From positions 62,001 to 126,000 of the forward strand of contig CBDAKK010000002.1 of NCBI GenBank assembly GCA_965196605.1: DNA of 64,000 nucleotides. The letters are read 5' to 3'. The notes under the pieces are model-generated. The model made no database searches and was not told the DNA's origin. It was given only the letters and a program-made list of their open reading frames with translations. Numbering within the stretch: the stretch's first letter is position 1; every line of letters starts with the position of its first letter. Of this stretch, positions 18,246-27,120 are shown piece by piece. This DNA is from CBDAKK01 sp965196605 (GTDB lineage Bacteria; Spirochaetota; Spirochaetia; WTKD01; G963693115). A program made the position numbers and the translations under genes.

Positions 18246-19163
18246 CTACTGCTCGTAGAGTTTTTCTTCACCTATGCCTGACTTTCGCGCTACTTCTTCT
18301 TCATAGCTCTGCACTTCTGATATCTCTTTATCTTCGGTCTTAGCCTCATAATTAGAATAATCTTCCGTACCATAGGAAGAAAAAACTTCCTCGGACTCGC
18401 TGTCCTTGTCTTGAATAGGCATGTCTTTACTTTCAATTTGCTCTTTAAAGTCCGCCTCTGTGGTGATGATTTCGAGTCCCACTTCCTTATCAGCTTCCAT
18501 AACCGCTTGCGATATGATGTCAGCGTACAAAGACAAGGCGCGTATCGCATCGTCATTGCCCGGTATGGGGTAGGTTATGTTTGTGGGGTCGCTGTTGGTA
18601 TCAACCACCGCAACAACGGGAATGCCCAATTTTGTAGCTTCAGCAACGGCTATGGCTTCAACCCGCGTGTCTATTATGAAAACAAGCCCCGGTAATTCGC
18701 TCATGTTTTTAATTCCACCAAACTTACGAGTAAGCCGCGCCGTCTCTTTTTTTATAAGCGAGACTTCCTTTTTGGTGCGCCCTTCAAGCGTACCATCAGC
18801 CTGCATTTTCTCAAGCTGTTTGAGGCGAACTATCGTTTTTTTAATGGTATCAAAATTTGTGAGTATGCCACCCATCCAATGGTGATTGACGTAGTACATA
18901 CCGCACTTTTCAGCTGCGTCCGCAATAATTTGCTGCGCTTGCTTTTTGGTGCCGACAAACAAAACATTTTTTTTGTTGAGCACCGTCTTGCGCACTGCTT
19001 CAAATGCTTCCTTGATGCAGACAACGGTTTTTTGCAAGTCGATGATGTGTATATCATGACGTGCTGCATAAATAAATTTTTTCATTTTAGGGTTCCAGCG
19101 TTTCACTTGATGCCCAAAATGCACACCTGACTCAAGCAGGCTTTTCATGGTCACTATAGCCAT
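18246..19163 (-). CDS. rpsB: 30S ribosomal protein S2
   Basis: 305 aa from the ATG at 19163, chosen because GGGAGG lies just upstream and the protein then begins MAIVTMKSLLESGVHFGHQ as in the family. Core motifs: RWNPKMKKFIYAARHDIHI, FVGTKKQAQ, LPGLVFIIDTRVEAIAVAEA and VDTNSDPTNITYPIPGNDDA. After about residue 235 there is an acidic tail of some 70 residues rich in Glu, Asp, Ser and Lys, longer than in most bacteria but known in treponemal S2. Confidence 0.97.
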   Translation of the reverse strand: MAIVTMKSLLESGVHFGHQVKRWNPKMKKFIYAARHDIHIIDLQKTVVCIKEAFEAVRKTVLNKKNVLFVGTKKQAQQIIADAAEKCGMYYVNHHWMGGILTNFDTIKKTIVRLKQLEKMQADGTLEGRTKKEVSLIKKETARLTRKFGGIKNMSELPGLVFIIDTRVEAIAVAEATKLGIPVVAVVDTNSDPTNITYPIPGNDDAIRALSLYADIISQAVMEADKEVGLEIITTEADFKEQIESKDMPIQDKDSESEEVFSSYGTEDYSNYEAKTEDKEISEVQSYEEEVARKSGIGEEKLYEQ

Positions 19164-19261
19164 AGATCCTCCCTCACAAGGTTCTTCAAAATTCCTTCGC
19201 ATATTTCTCAACATGGCATTGCACAAGGTACACGACCATGTCGGAAGATTGTAGGAAAATC

Positions 19262-19900
19262 CTACAGAATGTCTTTTATAATATCATAGAGCGGTCTTAT
19301 AGGCAAGCCCATAACCGTAGAATCTAAACCCTCTATGCGCTCTACAAAACAAGCCGCCATGCCTTGTATGGCGTAGCCCCCAGCTACGTTGAACCATTCA
19401 TTGCTTTCAAGGTATACTTCTATCTCCCGCAAGTTTAAACGAGCAAAGCTGACGCGCGCGCTGTCAAAGCATGTGTGCATCTCAAAGGGTGAATTTGTAG
19501 CATGATCGTAATCTTCAAGTACGGCTACGCTTATGCCACTGTACACCTCATGCGTCTTGCCAGAGAGTCTCATCAACATCATGCGGGCATGGCTTGTTGA
19601 TGAAGGCTTGCCGTAAAACGTATTCTCATGCAACACTATGGTGTCAGCTCCAATAACAAGAGTTGGTTTTGTAGCCTTTGCGTAGCTTGGATCTTGTGTG
19701 TGCAGTTCAACGCCCCGCAGTGCCTTTTGCTCTGCAAGGTCGCACACAATATCATGCAGTTTAGACTTATCCGTAAGCTCTTCAATGTGCGTTGGCAAGA
19801 CGCTATGGGTTATGCGCATTTGCGTAAGAATGGCAGAGCGTTGTTCAGATGCAGAGGCGAGTATTACATGAGCGTTTTGTTTGGTAGAAAAATAACACAT
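19262..19900 (-). CDS. maf: Maf-family nucleoside triphosphate pyrophosphatase
   Basis: Hydrolyses modified or canonical dTTP/UTP-type nucleotides to monophosphates (house cleaning). 212 aa from ATG at 19900 (AAGG 9 bases upstream; a GTG two codons earlier is the alternative). Signatures: VILASASEQRSAIL (the usual SxSPRR loop has EQR here), VIGADTIVLHENTFYGKP and LSGKTHEVYSGISV. The GG(A/C)YxIQG motif is intact near the C-terminus. Divergently oriented to the transporter gene, only 33 bases apart. Confidence 0.9.
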   Translation of the reverse strand: MCYFSTKQNAHVILASASEQRSAILTQMRITHSVLPTHIEELTDKSKLHDIVCDLAEQKALRGVELHTQDPSYAKATKPTLVIGADTIVLHENTFYGKPSSTSHARMMLMRLSGKTHEVYSGISVAVLEDYDHATNSPFEMHTCFDSARVSFARLNLREIEVYLESNEWFNVAGGYAIQGMAACFVERIEGLDSTVMGLPIRPLYDIIKDIL

Positions 19901-19933
19901 GGTCACATACCTTAAAGACTGGGAGTAACTTTA

Positions 19934-21184
19934 TTGTACAGTAATAGCATGGAAAATACAGCCCTGTCTCACAGCAAGCTTGAGGTTGAAAAGGTCTCAC
20001 GCGCGCTTCTCGTCCCGCTCTTTGCTGCGGCGAGCTTGTACCTTTCATCCATAGAGTACCTACTGCCGCGTCCCGTGCCTTTTTTCCGTTTTGGATTGGC
20101 AAACATTGCCATACTTGTGGTGTTGCGCCATTTCACGCTCCGCGATTTATGCATACTCGTCATGCTCAAGGTGCTGGGGCTGGGCATACTCAATGGCACA
20201 ATAGCATCATATGTATTTGTGTTTTCCCTGCTCGGGTCGCTCAGCGGGCTTATGTGCATGTACACCATGTCGCGCCTTAGCTCAAAGCACATTACGCTTG
20301 TGGGCATAAGCCTTGTGGGTGCCGTGGGGAGCAACGCCGTGCAAATACTGTGCGCAGTGTTCTACGTTTTTGGAAGCAATGCATGGATAATTGCGCCGTA
20401 TTTGTTGATGCTTGGCATAGCATCGGGCTACGTTGTGGGGGGTATTGCGCAGCATTTCACAAATACTTCAGATCTCTTGCCAAGGCTTATGCAAAACTAC
20501 AAACCTTCAGAGCCGCTCATGGAAGCGCGCGCGAAAAAGGCTACAAACAACAAAGGCAAGGTTCTATCAGCACCGAGCGCGCTCCTCATATGCGGCATAA
20601 TAACAAGCATTGCCTACATTGCAAGCAGCAGTCTGCTAACGCGTTGCATACAAGTACTTTTTTTCTTTCTAGCCGCGCGCTCGGTAAAACGCATCAAGGT
20701 ATTATATTTTTGTACGCTCATCATCTCGGTTACGTGCTTTGCCCTCCTCATTCCCAACGGTAAAGTCCTATTCTCCGTTGGCTCTTTTGCAATAACACAG
20801 GGTGCCTTACACAGCGGGCTCTTTCGCGCTCTTACGCTTTGTGGCTATGTGTTTCTCTCGCTCTGGTGCATAAGCCCGCAACTCAACTTGCCCGGCACGG
20901 TAGGTTCAATGCTTACAAAAACGCTGTCGTTTTTTTACCTTTTTTGGGAGCAAGTGACAACGCACCCACAGCACAGTGGCGCACAAACACAAACAAAACG
21001 CACCCTTACAAACTACGCAGAAACCATGACCAAGCGCGTAATGAGCGTCTACGCAGAGTCTCATACAACAGCCCGCATTAGGCAACAATGGCAAAAGACC
21101 AGCTCCTATGCACGAAACGTATCATGGTACTACGGCGTTTTAAGCCTCATTATTGCCTATGCTAGCCTTCTTGTTTTTGAATAG
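19934..21184 (+). CDS. Gx-type membrane transporter with a C-terminal T-component-like half
   Basis: 416 aa. The start is TTG at 19934, supported by GGGAG ending 8 bases upstream; an ATG five codons on has no such site. The first ~190 residues match the family once called heptaprenyl diphosphate synthase component I (Gx transporter): LPRPVPFFRFGLANIAILVVLR, GSLSGLMCMY and VGAVGSNAVQI, with about six membrane helices. The second half has three to four more helices and a motif GSFAITQGALHSGLFRAL followed by LPGTVGSML, reminiscent of ECF transporter T components (inference). Substrate unknown; prenyl synthase activity is unlikely. Confidence 0.8.
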   Translation: MYSNSMENTALSHSKLEVEKVSRALLVPLFAAASLYLSSIEYLLPRPVPFFRFGLANIAILVVLRHFTLRDLCILVMLKVLGLGILNGTIASYVFVFSLLGSLSGLMCMYTMSRLSSKHITLVGISLVGAVGSNAVQILCAVFYVFGSNAWIIAPYLLMLGIASGYVVGGIAQHFTNTSDLLPRLMQNYKPSEPLMEARAKKATNNKGKVLSAPSALLICGIITSIAYIASSSLLTRCIQVLFFFLAARSVKRIKVLYFCTLIISVTCFALLIPNGKVLFSVGSFAITQGALHSGLFRALTLCGYVFLSLWCISPQLNLPGTVGSMLTKTLSFFYLFWEQVTTHPQHSGAQTQTKRTLTNYAETMTKRVMSVYAESHTTARIRQQWQKTSSYARNVSWYYGVLSLIIAYASLLVFE

Positions 21185-21208
21185 TACTTGCCTATCTTTT
21201 TATAAGTA

Positions 21209-21829
21209 GTGCGGTATATAAAATCAACAATATTCATTCTCATTATTTGTTTGCAGTCCATCTTCTCATGTGAGATACAGGCAGAAAAGGTTTCACACAC
21301 ATGCGCCCCTCTTATCGGCATGGGCAATAATGCGGGCACCATAGACAGAAATAATTTTAACCAAGAATGTATAAACCAACTGATCATACGAAACATAAAC
21401 AAAGAAAGAAAAAAAGTAAATGTTGCGCCTTTGCAGTATGATGCAACACTGGTTAAGGCCGCAAAATTACAAACAGAGTATATGGGCACTCACGATATTA
21501 TGACCCACTACCAAAAACAAAACCCTACATTGTATGGCCCTGGAAACAGAGTGGCGCATGTAGGCGGACGGTACAACGCTGTCGGAGAAAATGTTATTCA
21601 AAACTACATCTACAATAGGGTACTCTTAAGTAACACCAATAATGACGTACGATACATTACAACGTATGATGAACTTGCAGAGGTACTCACGCAACAATGG
21701 GTTGGCTCGCCGGGGCATTATAAAAACCTAATAAGTAAAAGTTTTAACCGCACGGGAGTTTCGGTAAACGTGTATCAAGATAATAAAAAAGTGTATGGAA
21801 CACAAGTATTTGGGAGGCTCAGTAACTAG
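21209..21829 (+). CDS. Secreted CAP-domain (SCP/PR-1 type) protein
   Basis: 206 aa, GTG start. N-terminal hydrophobic signal (IFILIICLQSIFSC) that could be cut by signal peptidase I or lipidated at the Cys. The CAP fold covers about residues 55-205: INKERKKVNVAPLQYDATL, GTHDIMTHYQ (first metal His), YNAVGENVIQN (first Glu), LTQQWVGSPGHYKNLIS (second His) and GVSVNVYQ. Bacterial CAP proteins are secreted; function here unknown, surface or periplasm inferred. A palindromic hairpin overlaps its stop codon. Confidence 0.88.
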   Translation: MRYIKSTIFILIICLQSIFSCEIQAEKVSHTCAPLIGMGNNAGTIDRNNFNQECINQLIIRNINKERKKVNVAPLQYDATLVKAAKLQTEYMGTHDIMTHYQKQNPTLYGPGNRVAHVGGRYNAVGENVIQNYIYNRVLLSNTNNDVRYITTYDELAEVLTQQWVGSPGHYKNLISKSFNRTGVSVNVYQDNKKVYGTQVFGRLSN

Positions 21830-21835
21830 CCTCCC
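21812..21835. terminator. Possible bidirectional terminator hairpin
   Basis: GGGAGGC (21812-21818), 10-base loop, GCCTCCC (21829-21835): a perfect 7-bp GC-rich stem that contains the CAP gene stop codon and lies between two convergent genes. No T tract follows on either strand, so termination is not certain. Confidence 0.35.
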
Positions 21836-21842
21836 ACCTACA

Positions 21843-22928
21843 TTATTTTATGCTTATGTTAATACCTTTCGTCTTTCTTTTTGCCACTGCCACAGCATGA
21901 ACATTGCGCGCAGGGAATGCAGCACTGTCTGTAAGACGTTTCCACGTAGCTCCATCTTCTGACTCCCATACGTCGTTGAGCTTTTTTTTGTCACTACCAC
22001 TAAGTCCATTATCTCCACCAATGACGTATATTTTATTATTCATAACAACCGCTGCATGCTTACGACGAACAGGAAATAAACTCCCATTATTTACCGCTGC
22101 TTGTTTATCCACATCTTTTGGCGTCACTTCGTTCCAAGTCTCACCATTGGTGCTTTTCCACACATCGTTATTCGCTTTACCATTCCAACCACCAATGACG
22201 TATATTTCATTTTTGAGAACCACTGCTTGATGTTTAGAACGGTCAGAAAATTGTGCTGTCTTGGTTACCGACTTCCATGTAGCTCCATCACTAGACTTCC
22301 ACACATCTCGTAGTCTTGTTCCATCATACCCACCAATGAGATACAGTTCACTGCCCTTGACAACAACCTGATGCACATTCCGAGCAGAAAACAAAGAACC
22401 TGCTGTAACAGCTGCTTGTTTATCTGCATCTTTGGGCGTCACTTCGCTCCACCTAGCCCCATCATTCGATTTCCACACATCGTTGAAACGCTTAGAGCCA
22501 TCAAAGTCCGCTATGACATACAGCGAATTTCCCATTGCTACCACTTGGTGGTCTTGGCGCGCAGCAAATTGTGCTGTCTGTGTTACACGCTCCCATGTAG
22601 TTCCATCACTAGACTTCCACACATCATTCAGTCTCTGAGTTTTAGTTTTATCCAGTCCCCCAATAAGGTACAAGGTGTTATTCATCTCCGCAACGTGGTG
22701 TACTACGCGAGGAGAAAATCTTTCATTCTGTTTCTCCGTCACTTCTTTCCACGTTACCCCGTCATGTGAAAACCACACATCGTTTAATGCTAGGTCATTA
22801 CCATCGCTTCCCCCAAGCACATACAGCGCTTGGACTTCCTTGCCACTATTAACAGCAATGGTAGCTTTAGGGCATGAAAATAAAACAAACGCAAAAACTA
22901 AAAATATTGTTAATGTAAATCTACTCAT
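21843..22928 (-). CDS. Kelch-repeat lipoprotein (six-bladed beta-propeller)
   Basis: 361 aa from the ATG at 22928; an upstream ATG adds ten non-signal residues. Signal peptide with lipobox VLFSC (Cys19). The mature protein is six Kelch blades of about 50 residues, each with (L/I)Y(L/V)IGGxDG, NDVWKSSDGxTW and RxxHQ(A/V)V. Two blades (3 and 5) carry the same 16- to 17-residue insertion (TPKDxDKQAAV), evidence of internal duplication. Likely surface-exposed and ligand-binding (inference). Convergent with the CAP gene. Confidence 0.9.
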   Translation of the reverse strand: MSRFTLTIFLVFAFVLFSCPKATIAVNSGKEVQALYVLGGSDGNDLALNDVWFSHDGVTWKEVTEKQNERFSPRVVHHVAEMNNTLYLIGGLDKTKTQRLNDVWKSSDGTTWERVTQTAQFAARQDHQVVAMGNSLYVIADFDGSKRFNDVWKSNDGARWSEVTPKDADKQAAVTAGSLFSARNVHQVVVKGSELYLIGGYDGTRLRDVWKSSDGATWKSVTKTAQFSDRSKHQAVVLKNEIYVIGGWNGKANNDVWKSTNGETWNEVTPKDVDKQAAVNNGSLFPVRRKHAAVVMNNKIYVIGGDNGLSGSDKKKLNDVWESEDGATWKRLTDSAAFPARNVHAVAVAKRKTKGINISIK

Positions 22929-23176
22929 ACTTAACGTATAGTAAATTTTTAAAAACAAACAATATTAACTTGTCTGAATTTGTATTAACAATAAGAAATT
23001 TCTGTATTAATAAAACACCAATTATACAGAGGATATAATTGATAGAAATTTTATAAGAGATAACTGCCACTAATGCATGAAATAGCCCAATGCAAATATG
23101 TACATACATTTTACATATTTGCATAGAGAATCAACTATAACAAAGAATCAAAATTATTCTTGAGATCTGAAAGATA

Positions 23177-23210
23177 TATGATTATTGCATACATTCATGC
23201 AATAATCATA
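23177..23210. promoter_or_regulatory. Perfect 14-bp inverted repeat
   Basis: TATGATTATTGCAT, 6-base loop ACATTC, then the exact reverse complement. It lies about 65 bases beyond the stop of the 53-aa gene. It could be a terminator (weak T run on the minus side), a regulator site or a remnant of an element. Confidence 0.5.
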
Positions 23211-23273
23211 ATATTTATAAAAAACAGTAACGCTAAAGTATTGTGATTTTTCTTCAACGCAATAAACATCAGT

Positions 23274-23435
23274 TTATTTATTTACAACACCTAAGTCTTG
23301 CAAATATTCAACCTTGTTCTTAGTAAGATTTTCTAGAAGTACTTTCTTTATCTGAAAATTTACAATATCAACGATGTAGACACTACCCTCACAATCTTTA
23401 ACAGATATAAAATTACGAGTATTTTTCATTTTCAT
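23274..23435 (-). CDS. Small hypothetical protein, 53 aa
   Basis: Start chosen at 23435 because GAGGAGGAG (23439-23447) stands immediately upstream, one of the strongest ribosome sites in the window. The peptide begins MKMKNTRNFISVKDCEGSVY and ends in a charged Lys/Glu/Leu helix. No signal peptide, membrane segment or known family. AT-rich like the surrounding DNA. Confidence 0.5.
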   Translation of the reverse strand: MKMKNTRNFISVKDCEGSVYIVDIVNFQIKKVLLENLTKNKVEYLQDLGVVNK

Positions 23436-23653
23436 AACTCCTCCTCTTTGGATGAATAAGTCCCCAAATAATATAAATTCACTTTTTAAAGCAACATAGA
23501 ATGTATAAGTCATTTTGTACAGTATTCAAGCCTAAAAAACAAAAAAACATATATGTAATAAAAAAAATAAAAAATGTAATTTTTAATTATAAAGATTCAT
23601 TATAGAAGAAAATACTATAGACAAAAGTGCATTTTTTGTTACAATGAAGTTAT

Positions 23654-24661
23654 ATGATGTACAAAAAACTAGGTAATAGTGGCCTTCCTATCAGCGTTTT
23701 ATCGTTTGGAGCATGGGTTACCTTCGGCCCACAAATTGACGTAGAAAAAGGCAAAAAATGCCTTTCGCTTGCCTATGATGCGGGTATTAACTTTTTTGAC
23801 AATGCCGAAGTATACGAACATGGTGAAGCAGAGCGCATTATGGGTAAGGTGCTTGCAGAATTGGGGTGGCCACGAGATAGTTTTGCGATATCGAGCAAAG
23901 TATTCTTTGGCTCCACTCCTACACCCAAACCAACGCAATGTGGGCTACACAGAAAACACGTTGTAGAAGCCTGCCATGCAGCGCTAAGACGATTGCAGGT
24001 AGAGTACCTCGATATATTCTTTTGCCATAGGCCTGACCCAAGCACGCCCATGGAAGAAATAGTGGAAACCATGACCACGCTTATACGGCAGGGCAAAGTG
24101 CTATACTGGGGCACTTCCGAGTGGAGCGCTTCCCAAATTATGCAGGCCTATGGTGTCGCAGAAAAACGGAATCTCATAGCTCCCATTACCGAGCAACCGC
24201 AGTACAACCTGCTACACAGAGAGCGCGTAGAAAACGAGTATAAGATACTCTACGATGAGTGTAATTATGGAACTACAATTTGGTCGCCGCTTGCCTCCGG
24301 TTTGCTTACTGGCAAATACAATGACGGCATTCCCGAAGACTCGCGCATCAACTTGCCCGGCTACGAATGGCTTAAAAAACTGCTCATAGACAAATACGCG
24401 CCCTCACGTATGAAAGTAATTAAAAAATTGTCGCTGATAGCACAAAGCATAGGTATACCACTTGCGCGTCTTGCCATAGCATGGTGCCTTAAAAACCCTA
24501 AGGTTAGCACGGTTATTCTCGGCGCTTCTCGCCCTCAGCAGCTTGTGGAAAACCTCAAGGCCTTAGATGATGTAAAACTCATAGACGCAAACCTTATGAA
24601 AAAAATACAATCTGCGCTTTCGCGTATACCTAATACGCTATCACACGGGAATGAAGGCTAA
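23654..24661 (+). CDS. Aldo/keto reductase, Kv-beta/YghZ-like
   Basis: NADPH-dependent carbonyl reductase, 335 aa. Catalytic tetrad visible: Asp and Tyr in NFFDNAEVYEHGEAE, Lys in ISSKVFFG, His in IFFCHRPDP. Cofactor end: TVILGASRPQQLVENLKAL. The N-terminus YKKLGNSGLPISVLSFGAW is typical of the potassium channel beta-subunit-like branch. Its stop overlaps by 4 bases the end of the convergent glycosyltransferase gene. Substrate unknown. Confidence 0.93.
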   Translation: MMYKKLGNSGLPISVLSFGAWVTFGPQIDVEKGKKCLSLAYDAGINFFDNAEVYEHGEAERIMGKVLAELGWPRDSFAISSKVFFGSTPTPKPTQCGLHRKHVVEACHAALRRLQVEYLDIFFCHRPDPSTPMEEIVETMTTLIRQGKVLYWGTSEWSASQIMQAYGVAEKRNLIAPITEQPQYNLLHRERVENEYKILYDECNYGTTIWSPLASGLLTGKYNDGIPEDSRINLPGYEWLKKLLIDKYAPSRMKVIKKLSLIAQSIGIPLARLAIAWCLKNPKVSTVILGASRPQQLVENLKALDDVKLIDANLMKKIQSALSRIPNTLSHGNEG

Positions 24662-25692
24662 GCTTTTTTGTTTTTGCGCTTTACAAATAACTTAAGCGCG
24701 TAAATAAGGGGGAGAAAAAACACGCGCAAAGTTTTTATGAGATATCTCCACAATGCTCCTCCGTACAATATTTTCTTCACACCCACAGCATAAACAAACG
24801 ACTTCCAAAATGCATTGTAATGCACCATAAGTGAAGGGTTTATGTATATGCGTGTCGTATATTTTTTGCGAAGCGTCTCATACCATGAAACATGCTCGCA
24901 GCACTCAAAGCTACACGACTCCCCGCTTTTGTAGTACGACTCATTTGCAATAAGCAGGTACTTTTGCAAACTCAGCCCCCCACACGCAGCGTGTACGGGG
25001 TACAGCGGTTGCCTCTTGCCCAAAGGGGCGTACACGTATTGGTTATACACATGCGGAATAAAGCGCCCGGTGCGTTCAGTGTTATACGGAAGCAAGGCGT
25101 AGGTGTCAAAAAACAGATTGTAGGAGACATGATACCGACAGAACGTAAAATTTCTGCCATTGGCATGAAGCGCCTCCCATGCGTCATAGTGCGCAAAGCT
25201 GTGCATAATGCCCTGTATGTCAAACCAGTGCACATCAATGTCTAGTTGCACAAGCACGTCGGGAGAAAAGCTATCTTTTTTCACGGCGTATAAAAGCCCA
25301 TCACGTAGCAATGCCATGCGCTTCATGCGGCTTTCCGTAAGCAATCTGTCGTTTGAGTGCATGAGCGCTTCAAAGTCAGCAAGCGCCCCGCCCACAAAGT
25401 GCGCATAGGCCTCTTTACATATGTCCGCATCGTACAATTGCAAAGGCAGCTGGGTACTATGCGCGTATTTTTGCAACACAGAACGCGTATTGTCGCTGCT
25501 GTCGTTTTCAATAACGTAAAGGCGTAAGTCGGCACAGTGTTTTTTTAGCTTTTGCAAACGCCTAAGATTAGCCGCTATGTTTTTCTCACAATTCCGAGCA
25601 AGGACACATACCGCAAGACGCTTATTTTGTAGCACTCCCCTGCCCTTTTGTAGATCTTGATAATAAGTAAGGGTATCTCCTATCTTCGTCAT
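24658..25692 (-). CDS. Glycosyltransferase-like protein (CAP59/CMT1-like)
   Basis: 344 aa, paralogue of the next gene upstream. Starts after a short leader with VCVLARNCEKNI and YVIENDSSDNTRSVLQ, a GT-A type nucleotide-sugar fold, and has a DxD metal motif in VLVQLDIDVHWFDI. Later blocks HAACGGLSLQKY and CEHVSWYETLR match the neighbour. The C-terminus is basic and hydrophobic (LRVFFLPLIYALKLFVKRKNKK), suggesting membrane association. The fold recalls the alpha-1,3-mannosyltransferase CMT1/CAP59 family; donor and acceptor unknown. Confidence 0.75.
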   Translation of the reverse strand: MTKIGDTLTYYQDLQKGRGVLQNKRLAVCVLARNCEKNIAANLRRLQKLKKHCADLRLYVIENDSSDNTRSVLQKYAHSTQLPLQLYDADICKEAYAHFVGGALADFEALMHSNDRLLTESRMKRMALLRDGLLYAVKKDSFSPDVLVQLDIDVHWFDIQGIMHSFAHYDAWEALHANGRNFTFCRYHVSYNLFFDTYALLPYNTERTGRFIPHVYNQYVYAPLGKRQPLYPVHAACGGLSLQKYLLIANESYYKSGESCSFECCEHVSWYETLRKKYTTRIYINPSLMVHYNAFWKSFVYAVGVKKILYGGALWRYLIKTLRVFFLPLIYALKLFVKRKNKKA

Positions 25693-25713
25693 GTTATAAA
25701 GCTGCTTACATTT

Positions 25714-26712
25714 TTATTGTTTCTTTGAAAATACTTTTTTACACGCACGGTGAAACGCCTTTCCAAAAACGTGTTTTACAAAGCCTGAGACAAATGCCCG
25801 CATCATGCTATTGTAGTACAACAGCATAGCGGGGTTTATAAACACCTTGCAAAAACCCAAACTGCGCAAGCCTTTGTGAAACGACACGTGCTCACAAAAT
25901 TGAAAGTCGTCCTCTTGCGCTGCGGCAAAGTAGCTGGTGTTTTTAAGTGCTGCGTATTTGTAAAGCCCCATTCCGCCAAAGGCGCTATGCACGGGAAAAG
26001 GCATGGAATGCTTTCTTAAAAGCGAAAGCTCTCTCCGAAACTCTATGTTCCTATTAAAGGGGCGCGCCTCCTCATATATGCGCTGCACAGCAAAGGTGTC
26101 GTAGTGTGCATCTCCTATGAATGGCAGAATATTCATATAAAAATAAAACGACCTCCCATTTGCAGTAAGCACGTCCCACGAAGGCAGATGGTCTGAAAAA
26201 GACGAGATAATGCCACGCACAGAGAGAGAGACAACATCGGCATCGAGCATGAGCACGTAGTCAAATTGTGTGGCTGAATTTTTTATTGCATGGAGGGCGC
26301 TGTCTCTCACCGCAGCAATGCGCATGGTGCGTCTACGCATGTGTGCATGCTCTAAACTTGCGTCATACTCTCTTGTAAATGCATCGTTTCCAGCATTGGA
26401 GTTGGTACTCTTAGAAGCAAAGGCTGTAGGCAAATGCTGCGCAACATAGGCGTGTACATTCACGCTGTGCCGCCTTGGCGTGTCATTGTTGCACCACTGA
26501 GTGAGAATGTTCGGCGTAGCGTCAGCGCTGTCGTTTTCAGCAATAAAAAACTCCACATGCGCAAAATACGCACTAAGGCGCTCAAGCGTGCGCAAAGTCT
26601 TAGGGAGGTACTTTTGGCAATCACGCGCCAAAAGACAAACGGCAAGCGTACTTACCTTCGCGTTTTTTTTACCAGTGCAAAAATGCTGTTTGTGCAAAAA
26701 AGCATTGCTCAT
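25714..26712 (-). CDS. Glycosyltransferase-like protein (CAP59/CMT1-like)
   Basis: 332 aa. Shared blocks with the downstream paralogue: AVCLLARDCQKYL, FFIAENDSADATPNIL, VLMLDADVVSLSV (DxD), SAFGGMGLYKYA and CEHVSFHKGLR, in the same order and spacing. A variable Asn/Ser-rich insert lies at about 95-110. The gene pair is in tandem 21 bases apart, so probably one operon formed by duplication. Likely acts on a surface glycan or glycolipid (inference). Confidence 0.75.
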   Translation of the reverse strand: MSNAFLHKQHFCTGKKNAKVSTLAVCLLARDCQKYLPKTLRTLERLSAYFAHVEFFIAENDSADATPNILTQWCNNDTPRRHSVNVHAYVAQHLPTAFASKSTNSNAGNDAFTREYDASLEHAHMRRRTMRIAAVRDSALHAIKNSATQFDYVLMLDADVVSLSVRGIISSFSDHLPSWDVLTANGRSFYFYMNILPFIGDAHYDTFAVQRIYEEARPFNRNIEFRRELSLLRKHSMPFPVHSAFGGMGLYKYAALKNTSYFAAAQEDDFQFCEHVSFHKGLRSLGFCKVFINPAMLLYYNSMMRAFVSGFVKHVFGKAFHRACKKVFSKKQ

Positions 26713-26830
26713 GGGGTACTAGTATAGCGCATACACTACGTAGCTACTTGTTGCCTCTCTGCGCATGAGTCAAGGCATCATTACCAACCTCGGCGGCACC
26801 ATAAAAAGCGCACAAGACACATGAAAAAAC

Positions 26831-26912
26831 TGCGAGAGAAGGGACTTGAACCCTTACACCTTGCGGCACAAGATCCTAAATCTTGCGTGTCTACCAATTT
26901 CACCACTCTCGC
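26831..26912 (-). tRNA. tRNA-Leu(TAG)
   Basis: 82-nt class II tRNA with a long variable arm (TGCCGCAAGGTG). Anticodon loop TTTAGGA gives TAG, reading CUA/CUN. Seven-bp acceptor GCGAGAG/CTCTCGC, discriminator A73. CCA not encoded. Confidence 0.92.
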
Positions 26913-26962
26913 ATGGTTTTTGTGTTTAAGCTTGTAGTTCTCATGCGGAATAAGCGCAGAGA

Positions 26963-27035
26963 AGAGCCGAGTGGGGATCGAACCCACGACCCGCAGATTA
27001 AGAGTCTGCTGCTCTGCCAGCTGAGCTATCGGCCC
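26963..27035 (-). tRNA. tRNA-Lys(CTT)
   Basis: Anticodon loop CTCTTAA gives CTT. Acceptor GGGCCGA/TCGGCTC contains one G-T pair. The base after the acceptor stem is T, so the discriminator would be U73, whereas Lys tRNAs usually have A73. CCA not encoded. Confidence 0.9.
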
Positions 27036-27040
27036 ACACA

Positions 27041-27114
27041 CGCCCCCGACACGATTCGAACGTGTGACCTGCGGATTCGAAGTCCGACGCTCTATCCAGC
27101 TGAGCTACAGGGGC
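27041..27114 (-). tRNA. tRNA-Arg(TCG)
   Basis: Anticodon loop CTTCGAA gives TCG, reading CGA/CGN. Acceptor GCCCCTG/CGGGGGC with one T-G pair; discriminator G73. CCA not encoded. Confidence 0.92.
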
Positions 27115-27120
27115 CTTATG

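Larger units (their letters stand above)
22929..23653. other. AT-rich intergenic region with one small gene and a palindrome
   Basis: This 725-base stretch is much richer in A/T than its surroundings and free of the GC-rich modules. It contains the 53-aa gene at 23274-23435 and a perfect 14-bp inverted repeat (23177-23190 with 23197-23210, TATGATTATTGCAT and its complement). Nothing else recognised. Confidence 0.5.
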
